Part shown: piece by piece, positions 46,059 through 54,646 of the stretch
How positions within the stretch are numbered: position 1 is the first letter of the stretch
How the letters are laid out: every line of letters begins with the position of its first letter
Origin: Lacipirellulaceae bacterium
Lineage (GTDB): Bacteria; Planctomycetota; Planctomycetia; Pirellulales; Lacipirellulaceae
DNA: 64,000 nucleotides
Assembly (NCBI GenBank): GCA_040218535.1
Contig: JAVJRG010000005.1
Coordinates: forward strand, 1,488,001-1,552,000
Reading direction: 5' to 3'
Translations under genes and position numbers: made by a program
Notes under the pieces: generated by a model
Seen by the model: only the letters and a program-made list of their open reading frames with translations
Database searches by the model: none
What the model was told of the DNA's origin: nothing

Positions 46059-48338
46059 ATGAAGTCTTCTCAAGCCCATCTCTTTCTTCGCACGCTGGCA
46101 TTAGCCATAACCTTGGCGTCGTCGTCGCCAGCCCGAGAGCACGCGGTAGTTTCTGGAGCCGTCTACGAGATTGATCCGATGATCGGGACAATCTCGAAGC
46201 GGAGTGACGACGACTTCTATGGACTGGGTAAGACCTTTCCAGGAGCCGTGGTTCCGTTTGGGATGGTGCAGTTTAGTCCCGACACAATCACTGGAGGCGA
46301 TAATGCCTCCGGTTATAACTACCTTCACGATTCGATCGAGGGCTTCAGCCTGTGCCACTTAAGTGGGACCGGTTGGTATGGCGAGTGGGGTAATTTTCAG
46401 ATCATGCCCACCACTGGCGAATTAGAAGTCGACCGCGACAAGGCACGTTCGCCGTTTCGTCATGAGGCGGAAAGTGCCTCAGCGGGTTACTACTCCGTAC
46501 ATCTCGACCGCTATAACATCCAGGCGGAGCTCTCCGCAACACAACATGCTGGAATCATGCGTTTAACTTCTCCTGGGAAAGAGAGCATGCGCATTCAGGT
46601 TGATCTCGCCCGCCGCATCGGGATGAAGCAGCGCTGGATAGAACATGGCCATCAAGTGATTGAATTTCTTGACGACCAGACCGTCCAGGGTTGGATGGAG
46701 TGCCCGCATACCGACGGAGGATGGGGCAAGGGGGCAGGGGGGGTTTCCTATCGGCTTTACTTCTTTGCTCAATTCAGCCAGCCTTTCGCGAAGCATGGCG
46801 TTTGGGACAAGCTTCAGCCGATGCCCAATAAGTCAAAGTACAAAGGTTCAAATGTCGGTTTCTATGCGGAGTTTGAAACCGATGCAGAGGAACAGGTCCT
46901 CATGAAGGTGGGCATCTCGCTCGTCGATCTTGAAGGGGCGAAGAACAACTCGGCCGTCGAGATCCCGGGCTGGGATTTTGACGCAACCCGCCAAGCCGCT
47001 CGCCAGCGCTGGGCAGAGATTCTTGACCTCGTTGAGTTCAAGGGCGGATCGCAAAAAGACCGCACGATCATGGCGACGGCCCTCTACCACTGCTTTATGG
47101 ACCCGCGCAGCATCGTGGACGTTGATGGGCGGTATCGGGGTGCCGACGGGGAAATCCGCCAGTCACAGGGCTTCACCTACCGCACAGTGTTTAGCGGCTG
47201 GGATGCTTTTCGCAGCCATTTTCCACTACTGACCCTCATCCGACCGGACGTGATCCATGACGAAATCAACTCTTGGGTTGAACTGGCCCAGGCGACCGGA
47301 CGTGACTACCTTCCCCGTTGGGAAATGATGCACTCCTACTCAGGTTGCATGCTGGGAAACCCGGCCGTTTCAGTGGTGCTGGACGCTTACCAGAAAGGCA
47401 TACGCACCTACGATATCGACCGCGTCTATGAGTTGTGCAAGAACAGCGTCGAACGATTCGGCAATCACCCCCGCGGCTTCACGCCCAACAGCCTTTCCCA
47501 CACAGTCGAGTATGCCTATTCCGATTGGTGCGTGGGACGCCTCGCTGAAACATTGAACAAACCGGCACATGCCAGAAAGTATTACCATCGCTCTCTCGCT
47601 TATCGAAACCTGTGGGACACCGAAGTCCGCTGGCTACGTGGCAAAGACGACGACGGCAATTGGTTGAAGTGGTCGAAGAAGACGGACTACGGCCAAGGAT
47701 GCACGGAGAGCAATCCCTACCAGCAAGCATGGTTCGTCCCCCATGATGTCAGTGGCTTAATCGAGTTGATGGGACACGAGTATTTCGAGGAAGAGCTGAT
47801 CGCTTTTTTCGAGAAGGCTCCCGACGACTTGCAGTGGAGTGACTACTACAATCATCCGAACGAGCCATGCCACCACGTCGCCTTTCTTTTCAACTACATC
47901 AATAAGCCGTGGCTAACGCAAAAATGGACGCGGGCACTCTGCAGCACGGCCTACGGGCTCGGCCCCTACGGCTTGGGAGGTAACGAAGATCTTGGACAGA
48001 TGTCAGCGTGGTATGTGTTGGCCGCCGCAGGATTACATCCAGTTTGCCCCGGAGATGGCATGTATCAACTTACCAGCCCCGTTTTCGACGAAGTAACGCT
48101 TCGACTTGATCCAGATTTCTACTCGGGGAGTACGTTAAGAATCGTGGCGAAGAAGAATTCGCCGGAGAACATTTACATTCAATCGGTAGAACTCAACGGC
48201 AAGGACTTGTCTCGGTGCTGGATTAGTCATGACGAGGTCGTCGCAGGAGGGACGCTTATCTTTGAAATGGGACCCTCTCCGAATCATCAGTGGGGAACCG
48301 CTCCTCCCGGATCAAACCTGCCGGAAACCCTTCGATGA
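46059..48338 (+). CDS. GH92 exo-alpha-mannosidase
   Basis: A 759-residue exported enzyme of glycoside hydrolase family 92, calcium-dependent exo-alpha-mannosidases that trim N-glycans and mannans. Signal peptide is about residues 1-25 from ATG 46059; ATG 46044 is an alternative. Signatures are GAVVPFGMVQFSPDT, CHLSGTGWYGEWG, GWDAFRSHFPLL, and GLGGNEDLGQMSAWYV, whose acidic pair Glu643-Asp644 matches the family's general-base site. Length is normal for the family. The stop overlaps the PSD1 start (ATGA). Together with the esterase and CBM9-like protein of the divergent operon it suggests use of an acetylated, mannose-containing glycan (inference). Confidence 0.93.
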   Translation: MKSSQAHLFLRTLALAITLASSSPAREHAVVSGAVYEIDPMIGTISKRSDDDFYGLGKTFPGAVVPFGMVQFSPDTITGGDNASGYNYLHDSIEGFSLCHLSGTGWYGEWGNFQIMPTTGELEVDRDKARSPFRHEAESASAGYYSVHLDRYNIQAELSATQHAGIMRLTSPGKESMRIQVDLARRIGMKQRWIEHGHQVIEFLDDQTVQGWMECPHTDGGWGKGAGGVSYRLYFFAQFSQPFAKHGVWDKLQPMPNKSKYKGSNVGFYAEFETDAEEQVLMKVGISLVDLEGAKNNSAVEIPGWDFDATRQAARQRWAEILDLVEFKGGSQKDRTIMATALYHCFMDPRSIVDVDGRYRGADGEIRQSQGFTYRTVFSGWDAFRSHFPLLTLIRPDVIHDEINSWVELAQATGRDYLPRWEMMHSYSGCMLGNPAVSVVLDAYQKGIRTYDIDRVYELCKNSVERFGNHPRGFTPNSLSHTVEYAYSDWCVGRLAETLNKPAHARKYYHRSLAYRNLWDTEVRWLRGKDDDGNWLKWSKKTDYGQGCTESNPYQQAWFVPHDVSGLIELMGHEYFEEELIAFFEKAPDDLQWSDYYNHPNEPCHHVAFLFNYINKPWLTQKWTRALCSTAYGLGPYGLGGNEDLGQMSAWYVLAAAGLHPVCPGDGMYQLTSPVFDEVTLRLDPDFYSGSTLRIVAKKNSPENIYIQSVELNGKDLSRCWISHDEVVAGGTLIFEMGPSPNHQWGTAPPGSNLPETLR

Positions 48339-51300
48339 TCTTCCCGAAATTGAAATACCGCCTTCGATTTGGCCTAATTATTTTGGCTGAAGCTGTGATG
48401 CTCGTGGCTTGTACGAAGTCCTGGGCGGTTGATTTCTCCCGTGAGATTCGCCCCATTCTCATGGACCACTGCGTGCAGTGTCATGGCCCTGATGAGCAGC
48501 AACGGCAGACGGACTTGAGGCTCGATACTGAGGAGGGCATTGGAGTCGCGTTTGCCTCTGGAGTGTTTGAGGAAAGCGAAGCGTGGCGACGCATCCATTC
48601 CGTCGATCCTGAGGAACAGATGCCACCCCCAGAGTTTCGTAAGCCTCTCTCGGGCGATCAACGGGAGGTACTGAAACAGTGGATGGTTGAGAAAGCCCCT
48701 TGGTCGCGTCACTGGGCCTTTGTCGCTCCTCAGAGAATTGAGCCTCCAGGGATTGCCGGCGTCGCGCATCCGATCGATCGTTTTGTGGTGACCAAACTCA
48801 AGGAAGAGGGGCTTGAACCTTCTGAGGGGGCAACCCGCGAAACGATGATTCGTCGCTTGAAGTTAGATTTGCTAGGCCTACCGCCGACCCCCGAAGAAGT
48901 CGACAGGTTTGTCTCCGATGAATCGTCCGATGCTTATGAAAAGCTTGTCGACCGGTTTCTCGCTTCCCCTCACTACGGTGAACGAATGGCCGTTGAGTGG
49001 CTTGACGGAGCGCGCTACGCGGACACCAACGGATATCAGAACGATTTCAAACGGAGTATGTGGTTATGGCGTGATTGGGTGATTGAGGCTTTCAACGAGA
49101 ACCTGCCCTTCGACCAATTCACGCGAGACCAGATCGCGGGCGATTTATTACCTTCGCCTACCCTCGATCAACGGATTGCCACTGGCTTCAACCGAAATCA
49201 TCGGACGGTTACTGAAGCCGGGTCGATCTCGCAGGAGTGGCTCGTTGAGAATGTCATTGATCGAGTCGAAACCACCGCGACCGTCTTCCTAGGACTCACC
49301 ATGGGCTGCGCGCGTTGCCACGACCATAAATACGACCCCATTAGTCAGCGTGACTTCTATCAATTCTTCTCGTTTTTCAACAACTTGAGAGAGCAGGGCG
49401 TCTATCAGGAAACTCGCGGCAATGTCATGCCAGTACAGCCGGTGCTGCCAAAAGAGGGGTTGCAACGCTTGGTCGATTTGAAAGAGAGGCTCGCGGCAGC
49501 CGAAGCGGAGGTCGACCGACTACGGCCTCAAGTCACTGAAGAGGCGAAGACATGGACAATCGAGGATTCGGCTTTCAAATCGCAGGAAGCTGCACCGAAG
49601 AGCAAGCTTCACGTGCGCTTGGCCGGCGACGCTGTGGCAATAAGCGAGAATGGAGAAACCCTGCAGCCCTCAGAAATGTCCGGGAAGATCACCTGGACGG
49701 AGAGCCTGCTTGGGCAAGTCGCAAAGTTTACAGGTCTGCACACACTCGCCTACGGACAAGCAATTGCGCCGGAAAGAGAGAAGCCTTTTGCGATCTCATT
49801 CTGGGTGAAGCCAGATAAAATCGGTTCGATCCTCGACAAGATCGACCTCAAGCAAGGCTCCCGCGGTTTCGACATCTACTGGCAGCAGGACGGTCGACTC
49901 GAGCTGCACTTCATCCACAGTTGGCCTGGGGATGCGATGAAAGTTTCGACCAAAGCCAAGGAGTCCGTTCCCAGGAATCAATGGTCACACGTCATGGTGA
50001 ACTATGATGGCACGGGCAAGGCTGCGGGTGTCACCGTCCATGTGAACGGTAAGCCGGTGCCGCTCAAAGTTGAGCATGACAAGCTGCGGAGTTCATTCAC
50101 GGTCGACGAACCGATTCGTATTGGTCGAACGTCCCGGGGCTGGATGTTTTTTGGCTACCTGTCTGACGTTCGATACTTCGAAAAGAACCTCAGCGAGAAC
50201 GAAATAACTGCGATCGCACGCTCCGGACTGCAGGGAATCTTTCGAGAGAAGGCAGCAGGAGTGACAGCCGAAATCAAGGACGCAAAGTTTCAAACTGAAC
50301 GAGCTGCGCTCTTTGCTGACTTTTCTGATCATCCCATAGCAGTTGAGCTTCGCAAGGCTGAAGCCAGCGTTATTGGACTGCAGAAAGAGATCACTGATCT
50401 TGAAGCATCCGCACCGACCGTCATGGTCATGGAAGAGCTTTCCAAACCACGACAGACCTTCGTCCTGATACGCGGTGAGTACGATAAGCCTGACAAGTCG
50501 CAAGCCGTCACTGCCGACACGCCAGCGTTCTTGGGTAAACTCCCCGACGATGTCAAGAAAGACCGTCTTGCGCTCGCAAATTGGATGACAGCCGAGGAGA
50601 ATCCGTTGACTGCCCGGGTGAGGGTGAATCGGCTTTGGCAGATGCTCTTCGGGGTGGGCCTGGTCAAGACTTCAGAGAACTTCGGTGTGCAAGCTGAGCC
50701 CGCGTCTCACCCTGAACTGCTTGATTGGCTAGCAGTGGAATACATTCGCCTGGGCTGGGACACCAAAAAGCTACTGAAGTTGATCGTCACCAGCGGTACG
50801 TATCGTCAATCTTCAAGGGTCTCGCCAGAGCTGCTTGATCGTGATCCAAACAACCGCTTGCTAGCCCGCGGTCCGCGCTTCCGCATGCCCGCTGAAACCA
50901 TTCGTGACAACGCGTTGGCAATCAGTGGTTTGTTGACGAGGAAAATCGGCGGCGAATCGATCCGGCCCTATCAGCCCGAGAAACTTTGGGACGAGTTGGC
51001 GGGCGGCGCTGGCGAAGGCAAGTATGTCCAAAGTCGCGGCGAGAATCTGTACCGTCGCAGTCTCTACATTTATCGAAAACGGACGGTCCCTCACCCGGTC
51101 ACCAGTACCTTCGACGCCCCAAGTTTTGAAATCTGCCAAGTTTACCGTGCTCGCACGAATACCCCTCTCCAAGCACTGGCACTTCTCAATGATGTGACCT
51201 ACGTCGAAGCGGGGCGGAAGCTTGGCGAGAGGATGTCCACTTATGAAGCCAAGAGTCCTAGCGATAAACTCGCCTACGGCTTTCGGCTCGCAACGGGGCG

Positions 51301-51505
51301 TAAACCGTCGCCCGAAGAACTAGCCACACTTGAGGCGAGCTATCGTAGCAAGCAAGATTTCTTCCGCGAAAGTCCCGAGGAGATCGAGCGATACCTCCAG
51401 CATGGCGAGTCAGAGACAGGCGTCGAAAAGTCCGAGGACCTTGCTGCTTATGCTGCCATTGGAAGCGTCTTGCTCAACTTGGATGAGACGATCACGAAAG
51501 AGTAA
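48335..51505 (+). CDS. PSCyt1-PSD1 cytochrome with LamG-like insert
   Basis: A 1056-residue paralogue of the protein at 40423. The start at ATG 48335 overlaps the GH92 stop; a longer in-frame start at 48290 would overlap the GH92 coding end by 49 bases. A hydrophobic leader precedes the haem site CVQCHGPDEQQRQTDLRLD. DUF1549 and [14 protein letters not shown] follow. In the middle (about 420-600) lies a concanavalin/LamG-like domain (PFAISFWVKPDKIGSILDKI, RNQWSHVMVNYDGTGKAAGV, IRIGRTSRGWMFFGYLSDVR). DUF1553 ends it. The LamG-like insert, absent from the other copy, may bind glycan. Confidence 0.91.
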   Translation: MIFPKLKYRLRFGLIILAEAVMLVACTKSWAVDFSREIRPILMDHCVQCHGPDEQQRQTDLRLDTEEGIGVAFASGVFEESEAWRRIHSVDPEEQMPPPEFRKPLSGDQREVLKQWMVEKAPWSRHWAFVAPQRIEPPGIAGVAHPIDRFVVTKLKEEGLEPSEGATRETMIRRLKLDLLGLPPTPEEVDRFVSDESSDAYEKLVDRFLASPHYGERMAVEWLDGARYADTNGYQNDFKRSMWLWRDWVIEAFNENLPFDQFTRDQIAGDLLPSPTLDQRIATGFNRNHRTVTEAGSISQEWLVENVIDRVETTATVFLGLTMGCARCHDHKYDPISQRDFYQFFSFFNNLREQGVYQETRGNVMPVQPVLPKEGLQRLVDLKERLAAAEAEVDRLRPQVTEEAKTWTIEDSAFKSQEAAPKSKLHVRLAGDAVAISENGETLQPSEMSGKITWTESLLGQVAKFTGLHTLAYGQAIAPEREKPFAISFWVKPDKIGSILDKIDLKQGSRGFDIYWQQDGRLELHFIHSWPGDAMKVSTKAKESVPRNQWSHVMVNYDGTGKAAGVTVHVNGKPVPLKVEHDKLRSSFTVDEPIRIGRTSRGWMFFGYLSDVRYFEKNLSENEITAIARSGLQGIFREKAAGVTAEIKDAKFQTERAALFADFSDHPIAVELRKAEASVIGLQKEITDLEASAPTVMVMEELSKPRQTFVLIRGEYDKPDKSQAVTADTPAFLGKLPDDVKKDRLALANWMTAEENPLTARVRVNRLWQMLFGVGLVKTSENFGVQAEPASHPELLDWLAVEYIRLGWDTKKLLKLIVTSGTYRQSSRVSPELLDRDPNNRLLARGPRFRMPAETIRDNALAISGLLTRKIGGESIRPYQPEKLWDELAGGAGEGKYVQSRGENLYRRSLYIYRKRTVPHPVTSTFDAPSFEICQVYRARTNTPLQALALLNDVTYVEAGRKLGERMSTYEAKSPSDKLAYGFRLATGRKPSPEELATLEASYRSKQDFFRESPEEIERYLQHGESETGVEKSEDLAAYAAIGSVLLNLDETITKE

Positions 51506-51511
51506 CCGAAA

Positions 51512-52960
51512 ATGACCGGCCTTGATTCCCTAGCGTTTGCCCAGCAATTCAATCGCCGGCACTTTCTAAGCTTCGGTGGCGCTGCGCTAGGAGCGACTGC
51601 TTTTCAAGCGTTGTCGCACAGTAGCTCATCGGCTTCGGAACAGCACACAGGCTTAGCCTCTGTTCCGCCTCCTCGCGCGAAACGGGTGATTTACCTCTTT
51701 CAGTCAGGCGCTCCTTCACAGTTCGAAACCTTCGACTACAAACCGAAGCTTCAGGAAATGACCGGCCAGGACCTGCCTGCTTCCATCCGCCAAGGGCAAC
51801 GGCTCACGACGATGACCTCCGGCCAGGCTTCGTTTCCCGTTGCACCATCGATTTTCAACTTTGCCCAACACGGCCAGAGTGGGGCCTGGGTGAGTGACGT
51901 GCTGCCCTACACGGCAGGGGTGGCCGACGATCTGTGTTTCGTGAAATCGCTGAAGACCGACGCCATCAATCACGATCCGGCGATTACCTTTTGTCAGACC
52001 GGTTTTCAATTGGCCGGCCGTCCCAGCTTGGGGGCTTGGGTCGCCTACGGCTTGGGAACGATCAACCAGGACCTCCCCTCATTCATTGTCATGGTCTCAC
52101 GAGGCACCGGACGGCAAGCGGGGCAACCACTCTACGAACGACTTTGGGGATCCGGTTTCCTCCCAGGCAAATACCAGGGCGTCAAACTCCGCCCCGGCAA
52201 CGACCCGGTTCTGTATCTTGCCAATCCGGCCGGCTGCCCGCCGCAACTTCGACGCGACATGCTTGACGATTTGCAGTCGCTCAACAAGCAAAAGTATGAG
52301 GCCGTGGGCGACCCCGAAATCATGACGCGCGTTTCACAATATGAAATGGCTTTTCGAATGCAGACGTCGGTTCCTGAGATGACTGACATCTCCGACGAAC
52401 CGCAGCATCTTCTTGACATGTACGGCCCCGATGTCCATAAGCCGGGGACCTATGCGCGCAACTGCCTGCTGGCACGTAGGCTGGCAGAACGAGACGTTCG
52501 TTTTATCCAACTCTATCACATGGGCTGGGACCAGCATAATGCGTTGCCTGACCACCTGAGCAAACAGTGCAAGGATACCGACCAACCCTCGGCAGCACTG
52601 GTCAGCGATCTCAAGCAGCGCGGACTACTCGACGATACGCTGATTATTTGGGGCGGGGAGTTCGGTCGCACGGTCTACTGCCAAGGCGAGTTGACGGCAA
52701 CTGACTACGGGCGCGATCACCATCCCCGCTGCTTCACCATGTGGCTCGCCGGCGGAGGGATCAAGCCGGGCATGACCTACGGTGCGACAGACGATTTCTC
52801 CTACAACATCACGGAGAAGCCCACCGAGGTCTACGACCTCAACGCCACGATCCTGCATCAACTCGGGATCGATCACACGCAGCTGACCTACCGATTCCAG
52901 GGTCGCGACTTCCGGCTGACGGATGTCCATGGCAAGGTCATTCACGACATTCTTGCCTAG
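51512..52960 (+). CDS. DUF1501 protein (second copy)
   Basis: A 482-residue DUF1501 protein and the partner of the PSD1 gene 6 bases upstream. Leader [19 protein letters not shown] is Tat-like. Signatures are [51 protein letters not shown] and [19 protein letters not shown]. It is strongly similar to the copy at 38940, so the two divergent operons share duplicated PSD1-DUF1501 pairs. It ends the plus-strand GH92 operon and converges with a TPR gene 9 bases away. Confidence 0.91.
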   Translation: MTGLDSLAFAQQFNRRHFLSFGGAALGATAFQALSHSSSSASEQHTGLASVPPPRAKRVIYLFQSGAPSQFETFDYKPKLQEMTGQDLPASIRQGQRLTTMTSGQASFPVAPSIFNFAQHGQSGAWVSDVLPYTAGVADDLCFVKSLKTDAINHDPAITFCQTGFQLAGRPSLGAWVAYGLGTINQDLPSFIVMVSRGTGRQAGQPLYERLWGSGFLPGKYQGVKLRPGNDPVLYLANPAGCPPQLRRDMLDDLQSLNKQKYEAVGDPEIMTRVSQYEMAFRMQTSVPEMTDISDEPQHLLDMYGPDVHKPGTYARNCLLARRLAERDVRFIQLYHMGWDQHNALPDHLSKQCKDTDQPSAALVSDLKQRGLLDDTLIIWGGEFGRTVYCQGELTATDYGRDHHPRCFTMWLAGGGIKPGMTYGATDDFSYNITEKPTEVYDLNATILHQLGIDHTQLTYRFQGRDFRLTDVHGKVIHDILA

Positions 52961-52969
52961 CCGCTCAGA

Positions 52970-53680
52970 TTAGTTGCTTTGGGGTTGGTTGCTTTGCTGC
53001 TCGCGCTCTAAGCGGATTGCTTCATTCCGATAGCGATAGGCCTCCTGCAGTTGCCCCGTCTGCTTTAAAGCAACGGCCAGATTGTTGTGAGCTCGTGCGT
53101 GTTTCGGATTGATCGCAATCACACGGCGGAATTGCTTCTCAGCCGCTTCCACTTGGCCATCGGAAAACAGAGCATTGCCGAGGTTGAAGTTCGCTTTCTC
53201 ATTGTTTGGCTCGATTTCAAGGGCGAGCCGAAAATGCGTGATTGCGTCTTCTGTTTTGCCTTGAGCGGCAAGAGCAGCCGCCAGATTATTGTGGTAGTCG
53301 TAATTGTTCTTAGATACGGAGAGAGCACGTCGATAGTGGGAAACGGCTTCGTCAAGCTTCCCTTGCCGGTGTAGGATTAGCCCCAAATTGTAATGCGCTT
53401 TGTCATTGGTGGGATTGCGAGCAAGTGCCACACGGTACTGCTCCGCCGGAGTCGCAATGCTTTTTTCCGTCGATTGCTCAGATGAGAGAGTGAGATCTTC
53501 CGCTGTTTTTTTCTGATCCCAATTGCCGGCGACGAGCGCAACCAGGCTCACGATGGCAATCCCGAGCAGCCACTTCATCCCCAAGGCTGATCGAGAAGTG
53601 TCCGACGCGACACTCTCACCGGCTGCCTCCCGACGTCTTTGCGAACGGGATCCTTTCGATCGGGACTTCTTCTTTGGCAT
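52970..53680 (-). CDS. Membrane-anchored TPR protein
   Basis: A 236-residue protein. A Lys/Arg/Ser-rich N-terminus (MPKKKSRSKGSRSQRRR) and a single membrane helix (about 35-53) are followed by four TPR units of 34 residues (AHYNLGLILHRQGKLDEAVS, YHNNLAAALAAQGKTEDAI, ANFNLGNALFSDGQVEAAE, AHNNLAVALKQTGQLQEAY). ATG 53680 was chosen because the longer in-frame start at 53764 would translate through a terminator hairpin. No good ribosome site is visible. It probably acts as a protein-interaction scaffold at the envelope. Confidence 0.75.
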   Translation of the reverse strand: MPKKKSRSKGSRSQRRREAAGESVASDTSRSALGMKWLLGIAIVSLVALVAGNWDQKKTAEDLTLSSEQSTEKSIATPAEQYRVALARNPTNDKAHYNLGLILHRQGKLDEAVSHYRRALSVSKNNYDYHNNLAAALAAQGKTEDAITHFRLALEIEPNNEKANFNLGNALFSDGQVEAAEKQFRRVIAINPKHARAHNNLAVALKQTGQLQEAYRYRNEAIRLEREQQSNQPQSN

Positions 53681-53700
53681 GGGATGCGTGGCAAGGAAAT

Positions 53701-53738
53701 AAGAAAAAAGGCACGGCCAGATAAGTTTGACCGTGCCT
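53701..53738 (-). terminator. Rho-independent terminator after PEP-CTERM gene
   Basis: On the minus strand, stem AGGCACGG / CCGTGCCT (arms at 53731-53738 and 53709-53716) with a 14-base loop is followed by a six-base T-run (A-run 53704-53709 on plus). It stands 40 bases after the PEP-CTERM stop and ends only 20 bases before the TPR start. Confidence 0.8.
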
Positions 53739-53778
53739 CGATTTAAGCAGTTATCGCTACTCACTAGTAGCAGAGACG

Positions 53779-54438
53779 CTAACGTCTGCGTCTTCCGCCG
53801 TTTGCCAATGCAAGTAAGCCGATGGCACCCAGCGCGAACGACGCGGGCTCGGGGATGAGCCTCCCTTCGAAGCGAACTTCCGAGAGCCCATTGATGGTAT
53901 CACCTCCGGGGATCTGAGAAGACAAAATGGTTAGCTTCACACGCTGCGCGATATTTCCGGAGCCGAGAGCAAATGTCTGTGCGGGCTCGTTGAACGCGAT
54001 TACTGTCTGGTCCTGAGCGGCGGCAAGTGTCAGAGTGCCAATCGAGACGAACGGATCTACCAAGTTGGGTGAGATGGCGATATCAAGCGATCCAACTTCT
54101 CGGTCGGGCTCAGGCAATCCCATGGTACCGCCACTAGGGCCATTGTACTGCCAGATATAGGCATCGCTTAGATCGTAAGTGCCCGCGAGGGTGAACTCAA
54201 CGGATTCACCGATGGGAGTAGCGCTGAAGGTCTGCCACATCCCGTTTTCGTCGTTGTTGTGAAGTTGGCCGGGAACAGGACCTACCCCATCAAGGCCTGA
54301 TCCGTTGATAAGATTGACTGCAGCGGCGAATTCGCTTGAAGCGGAAACCGCCGTCGGCGTCACCAGATCCGCCTGTGCTTGCTGAGCAAACAAGGCAACC
54401 ACGCATGCGCAGCCGACAAGATTTCTCAATCTGCTCAT
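53779..54438 (-). CDS. PEP-CTERM sorted exported protein
   Basis: A 219-residue protein with signal peptide (about 1-23) and a classic PEP-CTERM tail: IPEPASFALGAIGLLALANG followed by RRRR. The tail would be cut by an exosortase for surface delivery. The middle is a beta-sandwich of the kind seen in planctomycete exported proteins (FTLAGTYDLSDAYIWQYNGP, GLSEVRFEGRLI), similar in pattern to the protein at 57764. No catalytic motif is recognised. A terminator follows the gene. The 208 bases upstream of it, to the next gene, show nothing recognisable. Confidence 0.85.
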   Translation of the reverse strand: MSRLRNLVGCACVVALFAQQAQADLVTPTAVSASSEFAAAVNLINGSGLDGVGPVPGQLHNNDENGMWQTFSATPIGESVEFTLAGTYDLSDAYIWQYNGPSGGTMGLPEPDREVGSLDIAISPNLVDPFVSIGTLTLAAAQDQTVIAFNEPAQTFALGSGNIAQRVKLTILSSQIPGGDTINGLSEVRFEGRLIPEPASFALGAIGLLALANGGRRRR

Positions 54439-54646
54439 TAGGTACCCTCCAAAGAAAGATTTTAGACAAGTGAAGCAACAACTCAGGAGGACCTTCAGAG
54501 GACCTCAATTGGCGTTTCGCGGTCTACGATAATCCCTCAAACACCATCCTTTAGGCTAGTAGAGCCGGTTACGACAGTCAATTAAGTTGCCCCTAAAGTT
54601 GTAATACATTGGATCGGTCATCTTTAAGGGGGTCGCCCAACAGCGG

